NCBI GenBank assembly: GCA_020341735.1
Contig: CP070833.1
Location: 2,222,248-2,278,271, forward strand
Source: Gammaproteobacteria bacterium
GTDB lineage: Bacteria > Pseudomonadota > Gammaproteobacteria > Steroidobacterales > XN24
Length of the DNA stretch: 56,024 nucleotides
Direction of reading: 5' to 3'
Shown here: positions 8,063-15,857 of the stretch, piece by piece
Numbering within the stretch: the stretch's first letter is position 1
Layout: each line of letters opens with the position of its first letter
Program-made: the position numbers and the translations under genes
Notes under the pieces: model-generated
Databases searched by the model: none
Seen by the model: the letters and a program-made list of their open reading frames with translations, nothing else
Told to the model about the DNA's origin: nothing

Positions 8063-8890
8063 CTATTCATCGAGGAAGTCGCCAACCAGCCTGACGAATC
8101 GGTCCGCGTGCTCGATCTGGGTCCAGTGCCCACAGCGACCGAACACGTGTAGCTGCGAGCGATCAATCAGGCGGTGCAGACGTTCGCTGCTCTCCAGCGG
8201 AATGACCCGGTCCTCGCGGCCGTGCACGATCAGCGTTTCGTGGGGAAGAGCCCGGACAGCCCGCTCGTCCTGAGCCAGCATGCGCACGCCATCCTGGCGA
8301 GGGGCCGGAAACATCCGCGAGTAACTCTCCTGAACACCGGGACGAATGCTGGCCTGGTAACGCATCTCCGCTAACTCGTCGGAGGCGAGCGTCTGGTCGT
8401 ATGCGAACAAGCGGATCAGATCCTGCATGCTCTGCAGTGACGGTTCGTACCCCCATACGGCATCGAGCCCGGGCGTCAACTCGAAGTCCAGCCCGGCGGC
8501 CCCCATGAGAACCAGCCTGTGGACTCTGTCCGGATGATGCACGGCCAGAGCCAGGGCCAGAGAGCCGCCGAAGGAATTCCCCACCACGGAGACTTTCTCC
8601 AGACCTATGGCGTCGAGGAAACCGGTCAGATGCGCCAACCAGCAGGGCATGTCATAGCAGTCATCCGGCGTTTTCTCCGTGTAACCGAATCCCGTGATGT
8701 CTGGCGCGAGCACGCGGAAGCGTTCGGCCAGCGGGGGTATGGTCAACCGCCAGTTGGCCCAGGCGGTCACGCCGGGCCCCGAACCATGCAGCAACACGAC
8801 AGGGTCCCCGCTGCCCTGATCGTGGTAGTTCGTAAGCAGGCCCAGCGCGTTGATGGTAAGGCCTATCTCGGGATTGTCAGGTTGATTCAT
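8063..8890 (-). CDS. Alpha/beta hydrolase of the meta-cleavage product hydrolase type
   Basis: 275 residues. The catalytic triad is readable: nucleophile Ser106 in GNSFGG, acid Asp227 in HGREDRVIP, and His255 in GRCGHWTQIE. The oxyanion region HGSGPGVTAWANW (about 35-47) is a hallmark of C-C bond hydrolases such as DmpD, TodF and BphD, which cleave 2-hydroxymuconic semialdehyde-type ring-fission products. None of the other catechol meta-pathway genes are nearby, so the natural substrate is uncertain and an ester or lactone is possible. The ATG at 8890 has GGAGG about 11 bases upstream. The gene follows tRNA-Gln on the same strand but is separated from it by a terminator. Confidence 0.82.
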   Translation of the reverse strand: MNQPDNPEIGLTINALGLLTNYHDQGSGDPVVLLHGSGPGVTAWANWRLTIPPLAERFRVLAPDITGFGYTEKTPDDCYDMPCWLAHLTGFLDAIGLEKVSVVGNSFGGSLALALAVHHPDRVHRLVLMGAAGLDFELTPGLDAVWGYEPSLQSMQDLIRLFAYDQTLASDELAEMRYQASIRPGVQESYSRMFPAPRQDGVRMLAQDERAVRALPHETLIVHGREDRVIPLESSERLHRLIDRSQLHVFGRCGHWTQIEHADRFVRLVGDFLDE

Positions 8891-9203
8891 GGGGAAGACC
8901 GCCTCCGGCAAGAAGGATGTCTCGCCAGCTAGCTGGCAGTCAACTGATGCGCCTCGGCAAATCCGATCAACCAGGCCCGTGGCCCAACGTGCAGTCCTGC
9001 GTCATCGTCATGCCATTACTGCATGGCTATTTGGGCCGTGGCCCCCGGCTGGCGCCATAAACCTTGGTGGGTGGCGGGATCGCTTGCTCTCAGACCCCTG
9101 CGAGGCCGTCACCGCATCCGCGGTGACGTTGTCTCGGCCCGCTGCCGCCGGCCTCGGCTCGAACCTCGAGGCCCTCATCCATATGGGACCCGCATCGATA
9201 AAC
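8891..9203. other. Leader/intergenic region of the hydrolase gene
   Basis: About 310 bases with no convincing gene. The only clear structure is the perfect hairpin at 9107-9128, listed separately. The T-rich terminator of the tRNA unit begins at 9204. Confidence 0.5.
9107..9128. repeat. Perfect 9-bp inverted repeat with ATCC loop
   Basis: CGTCACCGC pairs perfectly with GCGGTGAC plus G across a 4-base loop. It lies between the tRNA-Gln terminator and the hydrolase gene. No T-run follows on the minus strand, so it is either an operator-like palindrome or a leader hairpin. Confidence 0.6.
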
Positions 9204-9230
9204 AAAAAGGGCCCCTGAAGGGACCCTTTT
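9204..9230 (-). terminator. Rho-independent terminator after tRNA-Gln
   Basis: Read on the minus strand: AAAAGGGTCCC, loop TTCA, GGGGCCCTTTTT, then TTGTTT. The stem is GC-rich with a U-tract, positioned 6 bases past the tRNA CCA end. It should end the rplM-rpsI-tRNA transcript. Confidence 0.88.
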
Positions 9231-9236
9231 CATTTA

Positions 9237-9310
9237 TGGCTGGGGGACCAGGATTCGAACCTGGGTTGGCGGAGTCAGAGTCCGCAGTCCTACCGCTAGA
9301 CGATCCCCCA
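9237..9310 (-). tRNA. tRNA-Gln (anticodon CTG)
   Basis: A full cloverleaf of 74 bases. The acceptor stem is TGGGGGA/TCCCCCA, the D arm contains AGCGGTAGG, and the anticodon stem GCGGA/TCCGC holds loop CTCTGAC, giving anticodon CTG. The T arm is CAGG-TTCGAAT-CCTG. The discriminator is G and CCA is encoded. The TGGGG start and CTCTGA loop are typical of bacterial glutamine tRNAs. It lies 26 bases after rpsI in the same direction and is followed by a terminator, so co-transcription with the ribosomal protein genes is likely. Confidence 0.95.
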
Positions 9311-9336
9311 ATTAGGTGTCGGAGGCGACCGGCGGA

Positions 9337-9729
9337 TCAGCGCTTCGAGTACTGAGTCGCGCGTCTTGCCTTGCGCAGTCCGACCTTCTTGCGCTCCACC
9401 TTGCGGTCGTCACGGGTGACGAATCCTGCTTTGCGGAGCTGCTTGCGAAGAGTCTCGTCGTAATCCATCAGTGCACGTGTCAGGCCATGGCGAATCGCAC
9501 CCGCCTGCCCGGTAGTACCACCACCGGTAACCGACACGGACACGTCAAACTTGTCGTCCATGTTGACCAGTTCCAGGGGCTGGCGGACGATCATCCGGGC
9601 CGTCTTGCGACCGAAAAAATCGTCAAGAGGCTTCCTGTTGACGGTGATGTTGCCCGTACCGGGTCGCAGATAGACTCTCGCGGTCGAGGTCTTGCGTCGC
9701 CCGGTTCCGTAGTTTGCCTGTGCTGTCAT
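9337..9729 (-). CDS. rpsI: 30S ribosomal protein S9
   Basis: 130 residues, the usual S9 length. It begins near [13 protein letters not shown], contains the family block [19 protein letters not shown], and ends in the basic tail [17 protein letters not shown], whose C-terminal SKR reaches toward the tRNA P-site in the ribosome. It is the second gene of the conserved rplM-rpsI pair, 36 bases after rplM. The ATG at 9729 has a modest GGAA ribosome-binding site. Confidence 0.98.
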   Translation of the reverse strand: MTAQANYGTGRRKTSTARVYLRPGTGNITVNRKPLDDFFGRKTARMIVRQPLELVNMDDKFDVSVSVTGGGTTGQAGAIRHGLTRALMDYDETLRKQLRKAGFVTRDDRKVERKKVGLRKARRATQYSKR

Positions 9730-9765
9730 AATCGTTATTCCGGTCTGTGTGACGGTTACGGGGGC

Positions 9766-10194
9766 CTAGATTTCCAGCGGCTGCGGCTGCTGGGCTTCGT
9801 GCTTGTGCTCCGAACCGGAGAAGATCTTCAGCTTCTTGAGCATCTGGCGACCGAGGGAGTTCCTCGGCAGCATGCCCTTCACGGCCAGCTGGATCACCTT
9901 CTCGGGCGACTTGTCGAGCATGGTCTCGAGGTTCGCCGACTTCAGGTTGCCGATGTAGCCGGTATATCGGTGATACATCTTGTCTTCAAGCTTGTTTCCG
10001 GTCACGTGAATGTCTTTGGCATTCACGACGACGATGTAATCGCCAGTGTCCACGTGTGGCGTATATTCTGGCTTGTGCTTGCCGCGCAAACGCCGGGCGA
10101 GTTCGGTCGCCAGACGACCCAGCGTCTTGCCGGAGGCGTCGACTACAAACCAGTCGCGGCGGACCGTCTGCGGTTTGGCGGTAAAGGTCTTCAT
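9766..10194 (-). CDS. rplM: 50S ribosomal protein L13
   Basis: 142 residues, the normal length for L13, starting [11 protein letters not shown] with the ATG at 10194. AGGA lies 8 bases upstream, so the open frame back to 10320 is only leader. Family blocks include [35 protein letters not shown] and [19 protein letters not shown]13 is an early-assembly protein of the large subunit. In gammaproteobacteria the rplM-rpsI operon is often autoregulated by L13 at the mRNA leader; no specific leader fold is proven here. Confidence 0.98.
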   Translation of the reverse strand: MKTFTAKPQTVRRDWFVVDASGKTLGRLATELARRLRGKHKPEYTPHVDTGDYIVVVNAKDIHVTGNKLEDKMYHRYTGYIGNLKSANLETMLDKSPEKVIQLAVKGMLPRNSLGRQMLKKLKIFSGSEHKHEAQQPQPLEI

Positions 10195-10230
10195 CACCCG
10201 ATTCCTATGAGCGGTGAGCGAAAGGCGGAA

Positions 10231-10259
10231 ATTGTAAAGAAGCCGGTTGTTTATTGCAA
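10231..10259 (-). promoter_or_regulatory. Sigma-70 promoter of rplM-rpsI-tRNA-Gln
   Basis: On the minus strand, -35 TTGCAA (10254-10259) and -10 TACAAT (10231-10236) are separated by exactly 17 bases. The predicted start near 10224 gives a leader of about 30 bases before rplM. Confidence 0.7.
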
Positions 10260-10326
10260 TGCCGTAGAGATAGGCTCGGGTTCGGCCCCGGCGGCCACCG
10301 ATCGCTTTGGAGCCGGCCAATAATCC

Positions 10327-10635
10327 TCATATTTTCAAGCGCTTGACTTCCTTTCCCGCGATCAGGTGCTGGTCTACGATCTCATCGATGTCTTCCTTGT
10401 CCACATAGCTGTACCAGACACCCTCCGGGTACACGACCGCCACCGGCCCCTCCTCGCAGCGATCCAGACAGCCGGCCGAGTTCACCCGAATGCCGCCCCT
10501 CCCTGTCAGACCGAGTTCCTTGACCCGCTGTTTGGCGTACGCGCGCGCTTCGACGGAGCCCGCGTCCTGACAGCACTGGCGGCCGCCCTCACGCAGGTTG
10601 GTGCAGAAAAAAACATGTCTCTTGTAGTAACTCAC
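10327..10635 (-). CDS. (2Fe-2S) ferredoxin domain protein, thioredoxin-like fold
   Basis: 102 residues from a GTG at 10635, giving MSYYKRHVFFCTNLREGG. Cysteines at 11, 21/22, 56 and 60, in patterns CTNLREGGRQCC and SAGCLDRCEEGP, match the thioredoxin-like 2Fe-2S ferredoxins related to the NuoE C-terminal domain. It is presumably a small cytoplasmic electron carrier or Fe-S protein; its partner is unknown. The frame is open further upstream to 10755, but that part is Arg/Pro-rich and has no family resemblance. The gene diverges from the GlcF-like gene, another Fe-S protein, across about 280 bases, and lies 132 bases ahead of rplM. No promoter could be assigned confidently. Confidence 0.85.
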   Translation of the reverse strand: MSYYKRHVFFCTNLREGGRQCCQDAGSVEARAYAKQRVKELGLTGRGGIRVNSAGCLDRCEEGPVAVVYPEGVWYSYVDKEDIDEIVDQHLIAGKEVKRLKI

Positions 10636-10918
10636 GGTGGCAGGTTTTTCCTTTGAATCAGGAACCGGGGAAGAATACGCGAGAACAGCAGCGGTTTCGA
10701 AGCCGGGCAGGGTCTTTGTCCGCCGGGGCCGCATCGCCGCAGCCAAATCGGCCACAACAACATCGTCAATGACTCGACCCTTTTGCCGGCATATGCTTCG
10801 GTATCGAATTCGGACAATGTTTCACGTATTTCTTGACGAATCACCCAGACGCTCTCCGGATAACCGGAAGGCGCGTCGCGCGTTAGAATAGTGAGGTCTT
10901 TTCGTTCCTCCAAAAAAG

Positions 10919-12211
10919 ATGGATGCCCCAACGGCCGCAGAGCCTGGACTCACATTCCGCGAGTCGCCCCAGAATCCGGCCGCACGGATTCGCGACATCG
11001 CAGATCTTTGCGTCAAGTGCGGGCTTTGCCTCCCGCATTGCCCGACGTACCGGCTGGTCGGAATCGAGGGTGAATCTCCACGCGGCCGAATTTCGCTGAT
11101 ACAAGGGCTGGTCGGTGAAGCGCTGACTGCGTCGGATCGGGTAGTCGAGCATCTGGAGAACTGCACGGGCTGTCTGACCTGCCAGTCAGTGTGCCCGGCA
11201 AAAGTGCCCTATGGGGAGTTGATCGACCTGGGTCGCGCGCAACTGCGCGTGCGCGGGCGGAGGCGAAGCACATCGACACGCATTTTGGGGGTGCTTTCGC
11301 GGTCACGAGTTGTCACCGGAATCCTGCTAGGCCTACTGCGGATCGCGCGGCGGCTTCGGGTCGATCGTCTGGCGCTGTTATTCGGCATCGGCCCGAACCA
11401 TTGGCTGGGCCGAGTATTGGCCCATCTCCACATCCCGGCGCGCAACTCAGCGTTCCGACCAACAGAGATTGCGAGCGCTCAGCCTGGAGACCGGCAGGTG
11501 ATGCTATTTACCGGCTGTGTCAGTCGATCTCTCGACCCGGCAACTCTGACTGACACAACCCGCGTGCTCGAGCGGATCGGTTTTAGAGTGAATGTGCCAC
11601 GCGCGCAGGTCTGCTGCGGCGCGCTGGATCTCCACGACGGCGACCCGGTCACGGCTCGGAACAACGCTGCCCGCAATAGTGTGGCGTTCGGAACCCTCGA
11701 CCAGCCAATCATCACAGTGGCCAGCGGCTGTGCCGCAACTCTGGCCGAATACGCCCAACTGGCTCCGGTAGGCGGCGAGTCGTTATCCGGTCGATTGACC
11801 AGTGTCGAGGCGTTCATCGAGGAATACTTGTCCGCCGAAGAACAGGAACTCGGAACGCTGGACGGTCGGGCCGTCATTTTCGAGCCGTGCACGGCCCGGA
11901 ACCCGCGACTCCGACCCTCTGCGAGCAGAAAACTTCTGGAGCGTGTTCCCGGACTCGATGTTGTCGAACTCGGCACCGGACTGGGGTGCTGCGGAGCATC
12001 CGGCCACCACTTCATCACGCGGGCCGGTCAGGCAGACGCACTGGCGGCTCCGATCGTCCAGGAGATCGCTGAATCCACACCGGACTACGTAGTCGTGTCT
12101 AACGTAGGCTGTGCCCTGCATATCGGCAGCCTTTTGTCGTCCTGGGCCGATCCTCCGGAGGTCCTGCACCCTATCTCGTTGATCGCCCGCAGCCTGGCCA
12201 GGCGCGACTGA
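10919..12211 (+). CDS. GlcF-like (Fe-S)-binding oxidoreductase subunit
   Basis: 430 residues. Two 4Fe-4S ferredoxin motifs lie near the N-terminus (CVKCGLCLPHCP and CTGCLTCQSVCP). They are followed by two cysteine-rich CCG domains, seen at CCGALDLHDG and CCGASGHHF. This is the layout of glycolate oxidase iron-sulfur subunit GlcF and related heterodisulfide-reductase-like subunits, which pass electrons from a flavoprotein to the respiratory chain at the membrane. No GlcD or GlcE flavoprotein gene is present nearby, so calling it glcF would go too far. The ATG at 10919 has no clear ribosome-binding site. coq7 follows 13 bases after the stop, suggesting read-through. Confidence 0.83.
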   Translation: MDAPTAAEPGLTFRESPQNPAARIRDIADLCVKCGLCLPHCPTYRLVGIEGESPRGRISLIQGLVGEALTASDRVVEHLENCTGCLTCQSVCPAKVPYGELIDLGRAQLRVRGRRRSTSTRILGVLSRSRVVTGILLGLLRIARRLRVDRLALLFGIGPNHWLGRVLAHLHIPARNSAFRPTEIASAQPGDRQVMLFTGCVSRSLDPATLTDTTRVLERIGFRVNVPRAQVCCGALDLHDGDPVTARNNAARNSVAFGTLDQPIITVASGCAATLAEYAQLAPVGGESLSGRLTSVEAFIEEYLSAEEQELGTLDGRAVIFEPCTARNPRLRPSASRKLLERVPGLDVVELGTGLGCCGASGHHFITRAGQADALAAPIVQEIAESTPDYVVVSNVGCALHIGSLLSSWADPPEVLHPISLIARSLARRD

Positions 12212-12224
12212 TATAATCGGAGGA

Positions 12225-12866
12225 ATGCAGCGAACTCTCTCTCCAATAGACCAACTGATTGCTGGCGCCGACCGGGCGCTGCGCACGGTCTTTTCCGGAG
12301 CGCCTGTCCCGGCTAGAGAGAATCCGGCTGCCAGTCACCCGGAGACTGTTCGCGACGAGCGCGCGCGCCAGCACGTAGCCGGGCTGATGCGAGTCAACCA
12401 CGCCGGAGAGGTTGCGGCCCAGGGTCTTTATCAGGGACAGGCCGCCACGGCGCGTTTGGAGGAAGTTCGTGAGGCCATGGAGATCGCGGCAGACGAGGAG
12501 AACGATCATCTCGCCTGGTGCCAGGATCGACTCGCAGAACTCGGCAGCCGGCCCAGCCTGCTAAACCCGATCTGGTATGCGGGAGCATTCGCCATCGGAG
12601 CGACGGCTGGACTGGTGGGTGACCGGTGGAGCCTTGGTTTCGTGGCCGAGACGGAACGTCAGGTCGTACGGCACCTCGAACAACACCTCGCCCGATTGCC
12701 CGAGCAGGATGAGCGCAGCCGCGCCATCCTTCAGCAGATGAAATCTGATGAACAGAGGCATGGCGCCGATGCCGAAGAGGCTGGCGCAGCGGCCCTCCCT
12801 GCGCCTGTCCGCGGCCTGATGGGTGTTGTCGCCAAAGTGATGACCCGGGGCGCCTACCGGTTCTGA
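12225..12866 (+). CDS. coq7: Ubiquinone biosynthesis hydroxylase Coq7
   Basis: 213 residues. A diiron carboxylate enzyme that hydroxylates 2-polyprenyl-3-methyl-6-methoxy-1,4-benzoquinone in aerobic ubiquinone synthesis. Iron ligands are visible in the family pattern: Glu in RVNHAGEVAAQGLY, the ExxH in EENDHLAW, a later Glu in FVAETERQVVRHLE, and the ExxH in DEQRHGADAEEAG. GGAGG sits directly before the ATG. A TATAAT with an upstream TG (12209-12217) ends only 7 bases before the ATG. Pairing with a Crp/Vfr gene downstream is common in gammaproteobacteria. Confidence 0.95.
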   Translation: MQRTLSPIDQLIAGADRALRTVFSGAPVPARENPAASHPETVRDERARQHVAGLMRVNHAGEVAAQGLYQGQAATARLEEVREAMEIAADEENDHLAWCQDRLAELGSRPSLLNPIWYAGAFAIGATAGLVGDRWSLGFVAETERQVVRHLEQHLARLPEQDERSRAILQQMKSDEQRHGADAEEAGAAALPAPVRGLMGVVAKVMTRGAYRF

Positions 12867-12952
12867 TGACACCGTGATTCGCTTGCTCTCAGCGTCCGCG
12901 TGTATTAAAAGAAAGACCGTTTTACATATTCATCCAACTCAGGGGCTGCCAA

Positions 12953-13606
12953 ATGGCTGAATCAGCTCAGAATCTCAGCGACGTCCCCGCGATCAACAAG
13001 TTCCTCTCTCTGTGCAGAGTGCGCACCGTGCCGCAGAAAACGGTCGTCATTCATGCCGGAGACCTTCCTGACATCCTCTACTACGTCGTGGAAGGCTCTG
13101 TGGAGGTAATGATCGAGGATGAGGACGGTAACGAGATGGTGTTGTCCTATCTCAACAAGGGACAATTCTTCGGAGAGATGGGTCTGTTCTACGAACAGCC
13201 GACTCGCAGCGCCTGGGTGCGCACGCGCACCGAGTGCGAGTTGGCGGAAATGACTTATCCCCGGTTCAGGCAGGTTGCGAATGAAAGCCCCGGGCTGTTG
13301 TTCGAGCTCGCCACCCAGCTCGCCAGCCGGCTCGAGCGTACCAACAAGAAACTCGGTGACCTGGCGTTTGTCGACGTCACTGGCCGGATCGCTCACGCCA
13401 TCATGGATCTGTGCAACGAACCGGATGCCCTGACCCACCCGGACGGCATGCAGATCAAGGTCAGCCGGCAGGAGCTGTCGCGACTGGTCGGGTGCTCTCG
13501 CGAGATGGCGGGGCGGGTACTCAAGGTCCTGGAGGAGCAGGGTCTACTGCACGCTAAGGGCAAGACGATCGTCGTCTACAACGTGCGCCGGGGCGAGACC
13601 AACTGA
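12953..13606 (+). CDS. crp: cAMP-dependent regulator, Crp/Vfr type
   Basis: 217 residues with an N-terminal cyclic-nucleotide-binding jelly roll. The cAMP phosphate-binding cassette is GEMGLFYEQPTRSAWVR, with Glu75, Arg85 and Ser86 equivalent to the cAMP contacts of E. coli Crp. Thr130-Asn131 occupies the Thr-Ser pair that contacts adenine, so one residue differs. The winged helix-turn-helix reads SRQELSRLVGCSREMAGRVLKVLEEQGLL, close to Vfr and Crp. It should be a dimeric global regulator activated by cAMP. The ATG at 12953 follows GGGG. Convergent trpG ends 10 bases beyond its stop. Confidence 0.92.
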   Translation: MAESAQNLSDVPAINKFLSLCRVRTVPQKTVVIHAGDLPDILYYVVEGSVEVMIEDEDGNEMVLSYLNKGQFFGEMGLFYEQPTRSAWVRTRTECELAEMTYPRFRQVANESPGLLFELATQLASRLERTNKKLGDLAFVDVTGRIAHAIMDLCNEPDALTHPDGMQIKVSRQELSRLVGCSREMAGRVLKVLEEQGLLHAKGKTIVVYNVRRGETN

Positions 13607-13615
13607 TCAAGATAT

Positions 13616-14200
13616 TCAGGCAGTCCGCTCCAGAAAGTTCCTCAGTAGCGCGCGTCCCAACGGGGTAAGTATCGACTCCGGGTGAAACTGGACGCCTTCC
13701 ACCGGAAGGCTTCGATGCCTCAGCCCCATGATCTCGCCCGGCATTCCTGCCTCTTCAATCGACCAGGCGGATTCCTCCAGGCAGGAAGGCAGCGTCCCGC
13801 GCTGCACGACCAGCGAGTGGTAGCGGGTCGCCTCGAAAGGATTCTCCAGACCCGAAAAAACGCTCCGGCCGTCATGGTGGATCATTGAAGTCTTGCCGTG
13901 CATGGGCCGGCCGGCGTGAACGATCTGCCCTCCGAAAGCCTGGCCGATGCTCTGATGGCCGAGGCAAACCCCGAGCACGGGCATTTCGCAACCCAGTGTC
14001 CTGGCCGCCTCCAGTGAAATGCCGGCCTCGTCCGGCGTACAGGGGCCAGGCGATATGACGAGCTGGCAGGGTCTCAACCGCCTGATCCCGTCAAGCGTTA
14101 TGCGGTCGTTCCGAAACACCTGGACCTCTGCGCCAAGTTCACCCAGATACTGGACCAGGTTGTAGGTGAAAGAGTCGTAGTTGTCGATGATCAGGACCAC
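13616..14200 (-). CDS. trpG: Anthranilate/aminodeoxychorismate synthase glutamine amidotransferase subunit
   Basis: 194 residues, standard for TrpG/PabA. The class I amidotransferase triad is Cys79 (GVCLGHQ) with His173 and Glu175 (QFHPES); the [10 protein letters not shown] oxyanion loop is intact. It supplies ammonia from glutamine to the TrpE or PabB synthase subunit. The GTG start at 14200 has GGGAG upstream. The gene follows rpe by 20 bases. In many gammaproteobacteria the order is rpe-gph-trpE-trpG; gph and trpE are absent here. Without a trpE or pabB neighbour the choice between trpG and pabA is open; one protein often serves both. Confidence 0.93.
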   Translation of the reverse strand: MVLIIDNYDSFTYNLVQYLGELGAEVQVFRNDRITLDGIRRLRPCQLVISPGPCTPDEAGISLEAARTLGCEMPVLGVCLGHQSIGQAFGGQIVHAGRPMHGKTSMIHHDGRSVFSGLENPFEATRYHSLVVQRGTLPSCLEESAWSIEEAGMPGEIMGLRHRSLPVEGVQFHPESILTPLGRALLRNFLERTA

Positions 14201-14220
14201 GGGACGCTCCCGGCGACCGA

Positions 14221-14892
14221 TCAGTCGGCTGCAGCGATCGCCGCACGCATGCGCCGGATGGTGTCCGCATAATCCGGGCTGCCGAATATGGCGGAGCCCG
14301 CTACGAAAGTGTCTGCTCCAGCCCTGGCGATCTCGGCAATGTTGTCGACCTTCACGCCGCCATCCACTTCCAGCCTGATATCGAGACCACTGTCATCGAT
14401 CATCTGTCGGGCCGTGGCAAGCTTATCGAGCGCCGAGGGGATGAAACCCTGGCCGCCAAAGCCGGGATTCACTGACATGATCAGAATCATGTCCATTTTG
14501 TCGAGGACATGATCAAGCCACGTCAATGGCGTCGCTGGATTGAAGACCAGCCCCGATTTGCAGCCCGCATCGCGTATGAGCTGCAGGCTGCGGTCAACAT
14601 GACCGCTGGCTTCCGGATGGAAAGTTATGTACGTGGCCCCAGCATCGGCGAAATCACTGATCAACCGGTCCACCGGGCTGACCATGAGGTGCACGTCAAT
14701 GGGCGCCTCAATACCGAATTTCCGCAATGCTTCGCAGACCATGGGCCCGATCGTGAGATTTGGCACGTAGTGGTTGTCCATAACGTCGAAATGGACGATG
14801 TCCGCACCTGCATCGAGCACGGATCTGACTTCCTCACCGAGTCTCGCGAAGTCCGCCGACAAGATCGACGGGGCAATCTGTATGTCCTTCAT
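14221..14892 (-). CDS. rpe: Ribulose-phosphate 3-epimerase
   Basis: 223 residues, the expected length of this TIM-barrel metalloenzyme, which interconverts D-ribulose 5-phosphate and D-xylulose 5-phosphate in the pentose phosphate pathway. Family motifs include [17 protein letters not shown] at the N-terminus, [38 protein letters not shown] and the phosphate-binding end FVAGSAIFG. Catalytic Asp residues lie in FDVMD and RLEVDGGV. It sits upstream of trpG with a 20-base gap and is probably co-transcribed with it. Confidence 0.97.
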   Translation of the reverse strand: MKDIQIAPSILSADFARLGEEVRSVLDAGADIVHFDVMDNHYVPNLTIGPMVCEALRKFGIEAPIDVHLMVSPVDRLISDFADAGATYITFHPEASGHVDRSLQLIRDAGCKSGLVFNPATPLTWLDHVLDKMDMILIMSVNPGFGGQGFIPSALDKLATARQMIDDSGLDIRLEVDGGVKVDNIAEIARAGADTFVAGSAIFGSPDYADTIRRMRAAIAAAD

Positions 14893-14955
14893 TGTCGTTT
14901 TCCCGATGGCCGGAGGTGGCTACTCTACCCCATGGATGGGCACCGCGCCCGTGGT

Positions 14956-15738
14956 TCAGCGCATACCCCGCGACTCGCGGATGGCGTCGTAGGCCGCCCG
15001 GATTTCGCGTGTCTTTTCTTCCGCAACCGGAATCATTGACTCCGGCATGCCCCGGGCCTTCAGTTTGTCCGGATGATGCTGGTTCATCAGTCGTCGATAA
15101 GCGGTCTTGACATCCCTGTCTGCTGCGTCCGGCGCGACACCGAGAATACGGTAGGACTGGCCCAGGTCTGCTTTTGCCGATCGGTCCCGGGGGCCGTCGC
15201 CGGAGCGCGCCCGATGCAACCGGATGAGGGCCTCGATCTGGGCCAGTTCAACCCGGCTAACCCGCAGAGACTGCGCGACCGTCCAGAGCACGTCCCGCTC
15301 ATTTGCGGTAATAGCGCCAGCGGCCAGCATGGCCTGTATCTGGATCTCGATAAAGGCCCGGTGCAGTCCGTGGCGGCGCTGAGACAGCCGGTACAGCCGG
15401 TCGATCGTTTCCGCCAGCGGAAAGTCCGGCTGCTTGCCGTCCGAGAACAGGCGGATCGCCTCCTGGACCTGATCAGGCGACAGACGCATATGGTGCATCA
15501 CCGCTCGAGCAGCCCGTATCTCGGTCTCAGAGACTCGTCCGTCGGCCTTGGCTATGTGCCCCATGACCTGGAAAGTGGCCTCGAAGAATGCCTGCTGAAC
15601 CGACGGCGACGGAACTGCGCGACTGTCCCCCATACCGCGATCGAACTGATGACCAACAATCACCCCTACGACGGCCCCAACGGGCCCTCCCGCCATGCCG
15701 CCGAGCACGGCTCCAATAGCTTTTCCGGTCCAACTCAC
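14956..15738 (-). CDS. djlA: DjlA-type membrane-anchored DnaJ co-chaperone
   Basis: 260 residues from a GTG at 15738. The order matches DjlA: one N-terminal glycine-rich membrane helix (GKAIGAVLGGMAGGPVGAVV), a TerB-like helical domain (about 50-175), and a C-terminal J domain with the essential HPD in NQHHPDK. It should stimulate DnaK ATPase at the inner membrane. The frame is open to 15834, but the extra N-terminal part is polar and Cys-rich, unlike the family. The E. coli protein begins a few residues before its membrane helix, which supports 15738. No strong ribosome-binding site precedes this GTG, so the start is moderately sure. Confidence 0.9.
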   Translation of the reverse strand: MSWTGKAIGAVLGGMAGGPVGAVVGVIVGHQFDRGMGDSRAVPSPSVQQAFFEATFQVMGHIAKADGRVSETEIRAARAVMHHMRLSPDQVQEAIRLFSDGKQPDFPLAETIDRLYRLSQRRHGLHRAFIEIQIQAMLAAGAITANERDVLWTVAQSLRVSRVELAQIEALIRLHRARSGDGPRDRSAKADLGQSYRILGVAPDAADRDVKTAYRRLMNQHHPDKLKARGMPESMIPVAEEKTREIRAAYDAIRESRGMR

Positions 15739-15857
15739 CGGAGGGTGACACCCGTGGCAGAAGGCCTGCGGGTATGCGTGGTTTGACGGGTACTCATCGC
15801 TGCTGCAAGAATTGCGCGCTTCACAACTGCGCATGATGTGCGAATAGAAGCAAACTT

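Noticed and set aside
10195..10320. 42-residue N-terminal extension of L13
   Set aside because: The extension covers the promoter and leader; L13 homologues start at the internal ATG with a good ribosome-binding site.
9316..10323. 335-residue plus-strand frame across rpsI and rplM
   Set aside because: Antisense shadow of two certain ribosomal protein genes.
12209..12217. Extended -10 (TG-A-TATAAT) just before coq7, implying a leaderless transcript
   Set aside because: It ends 7 bases before the ATG, and a good GGAGG site lies between, which a leaderless message would not need. Probably chance; kept only as a note.
15073..15786. 237-residue plus-strand frame
   Set aside because: Antisense shadow of djlA, caused by high GC content.
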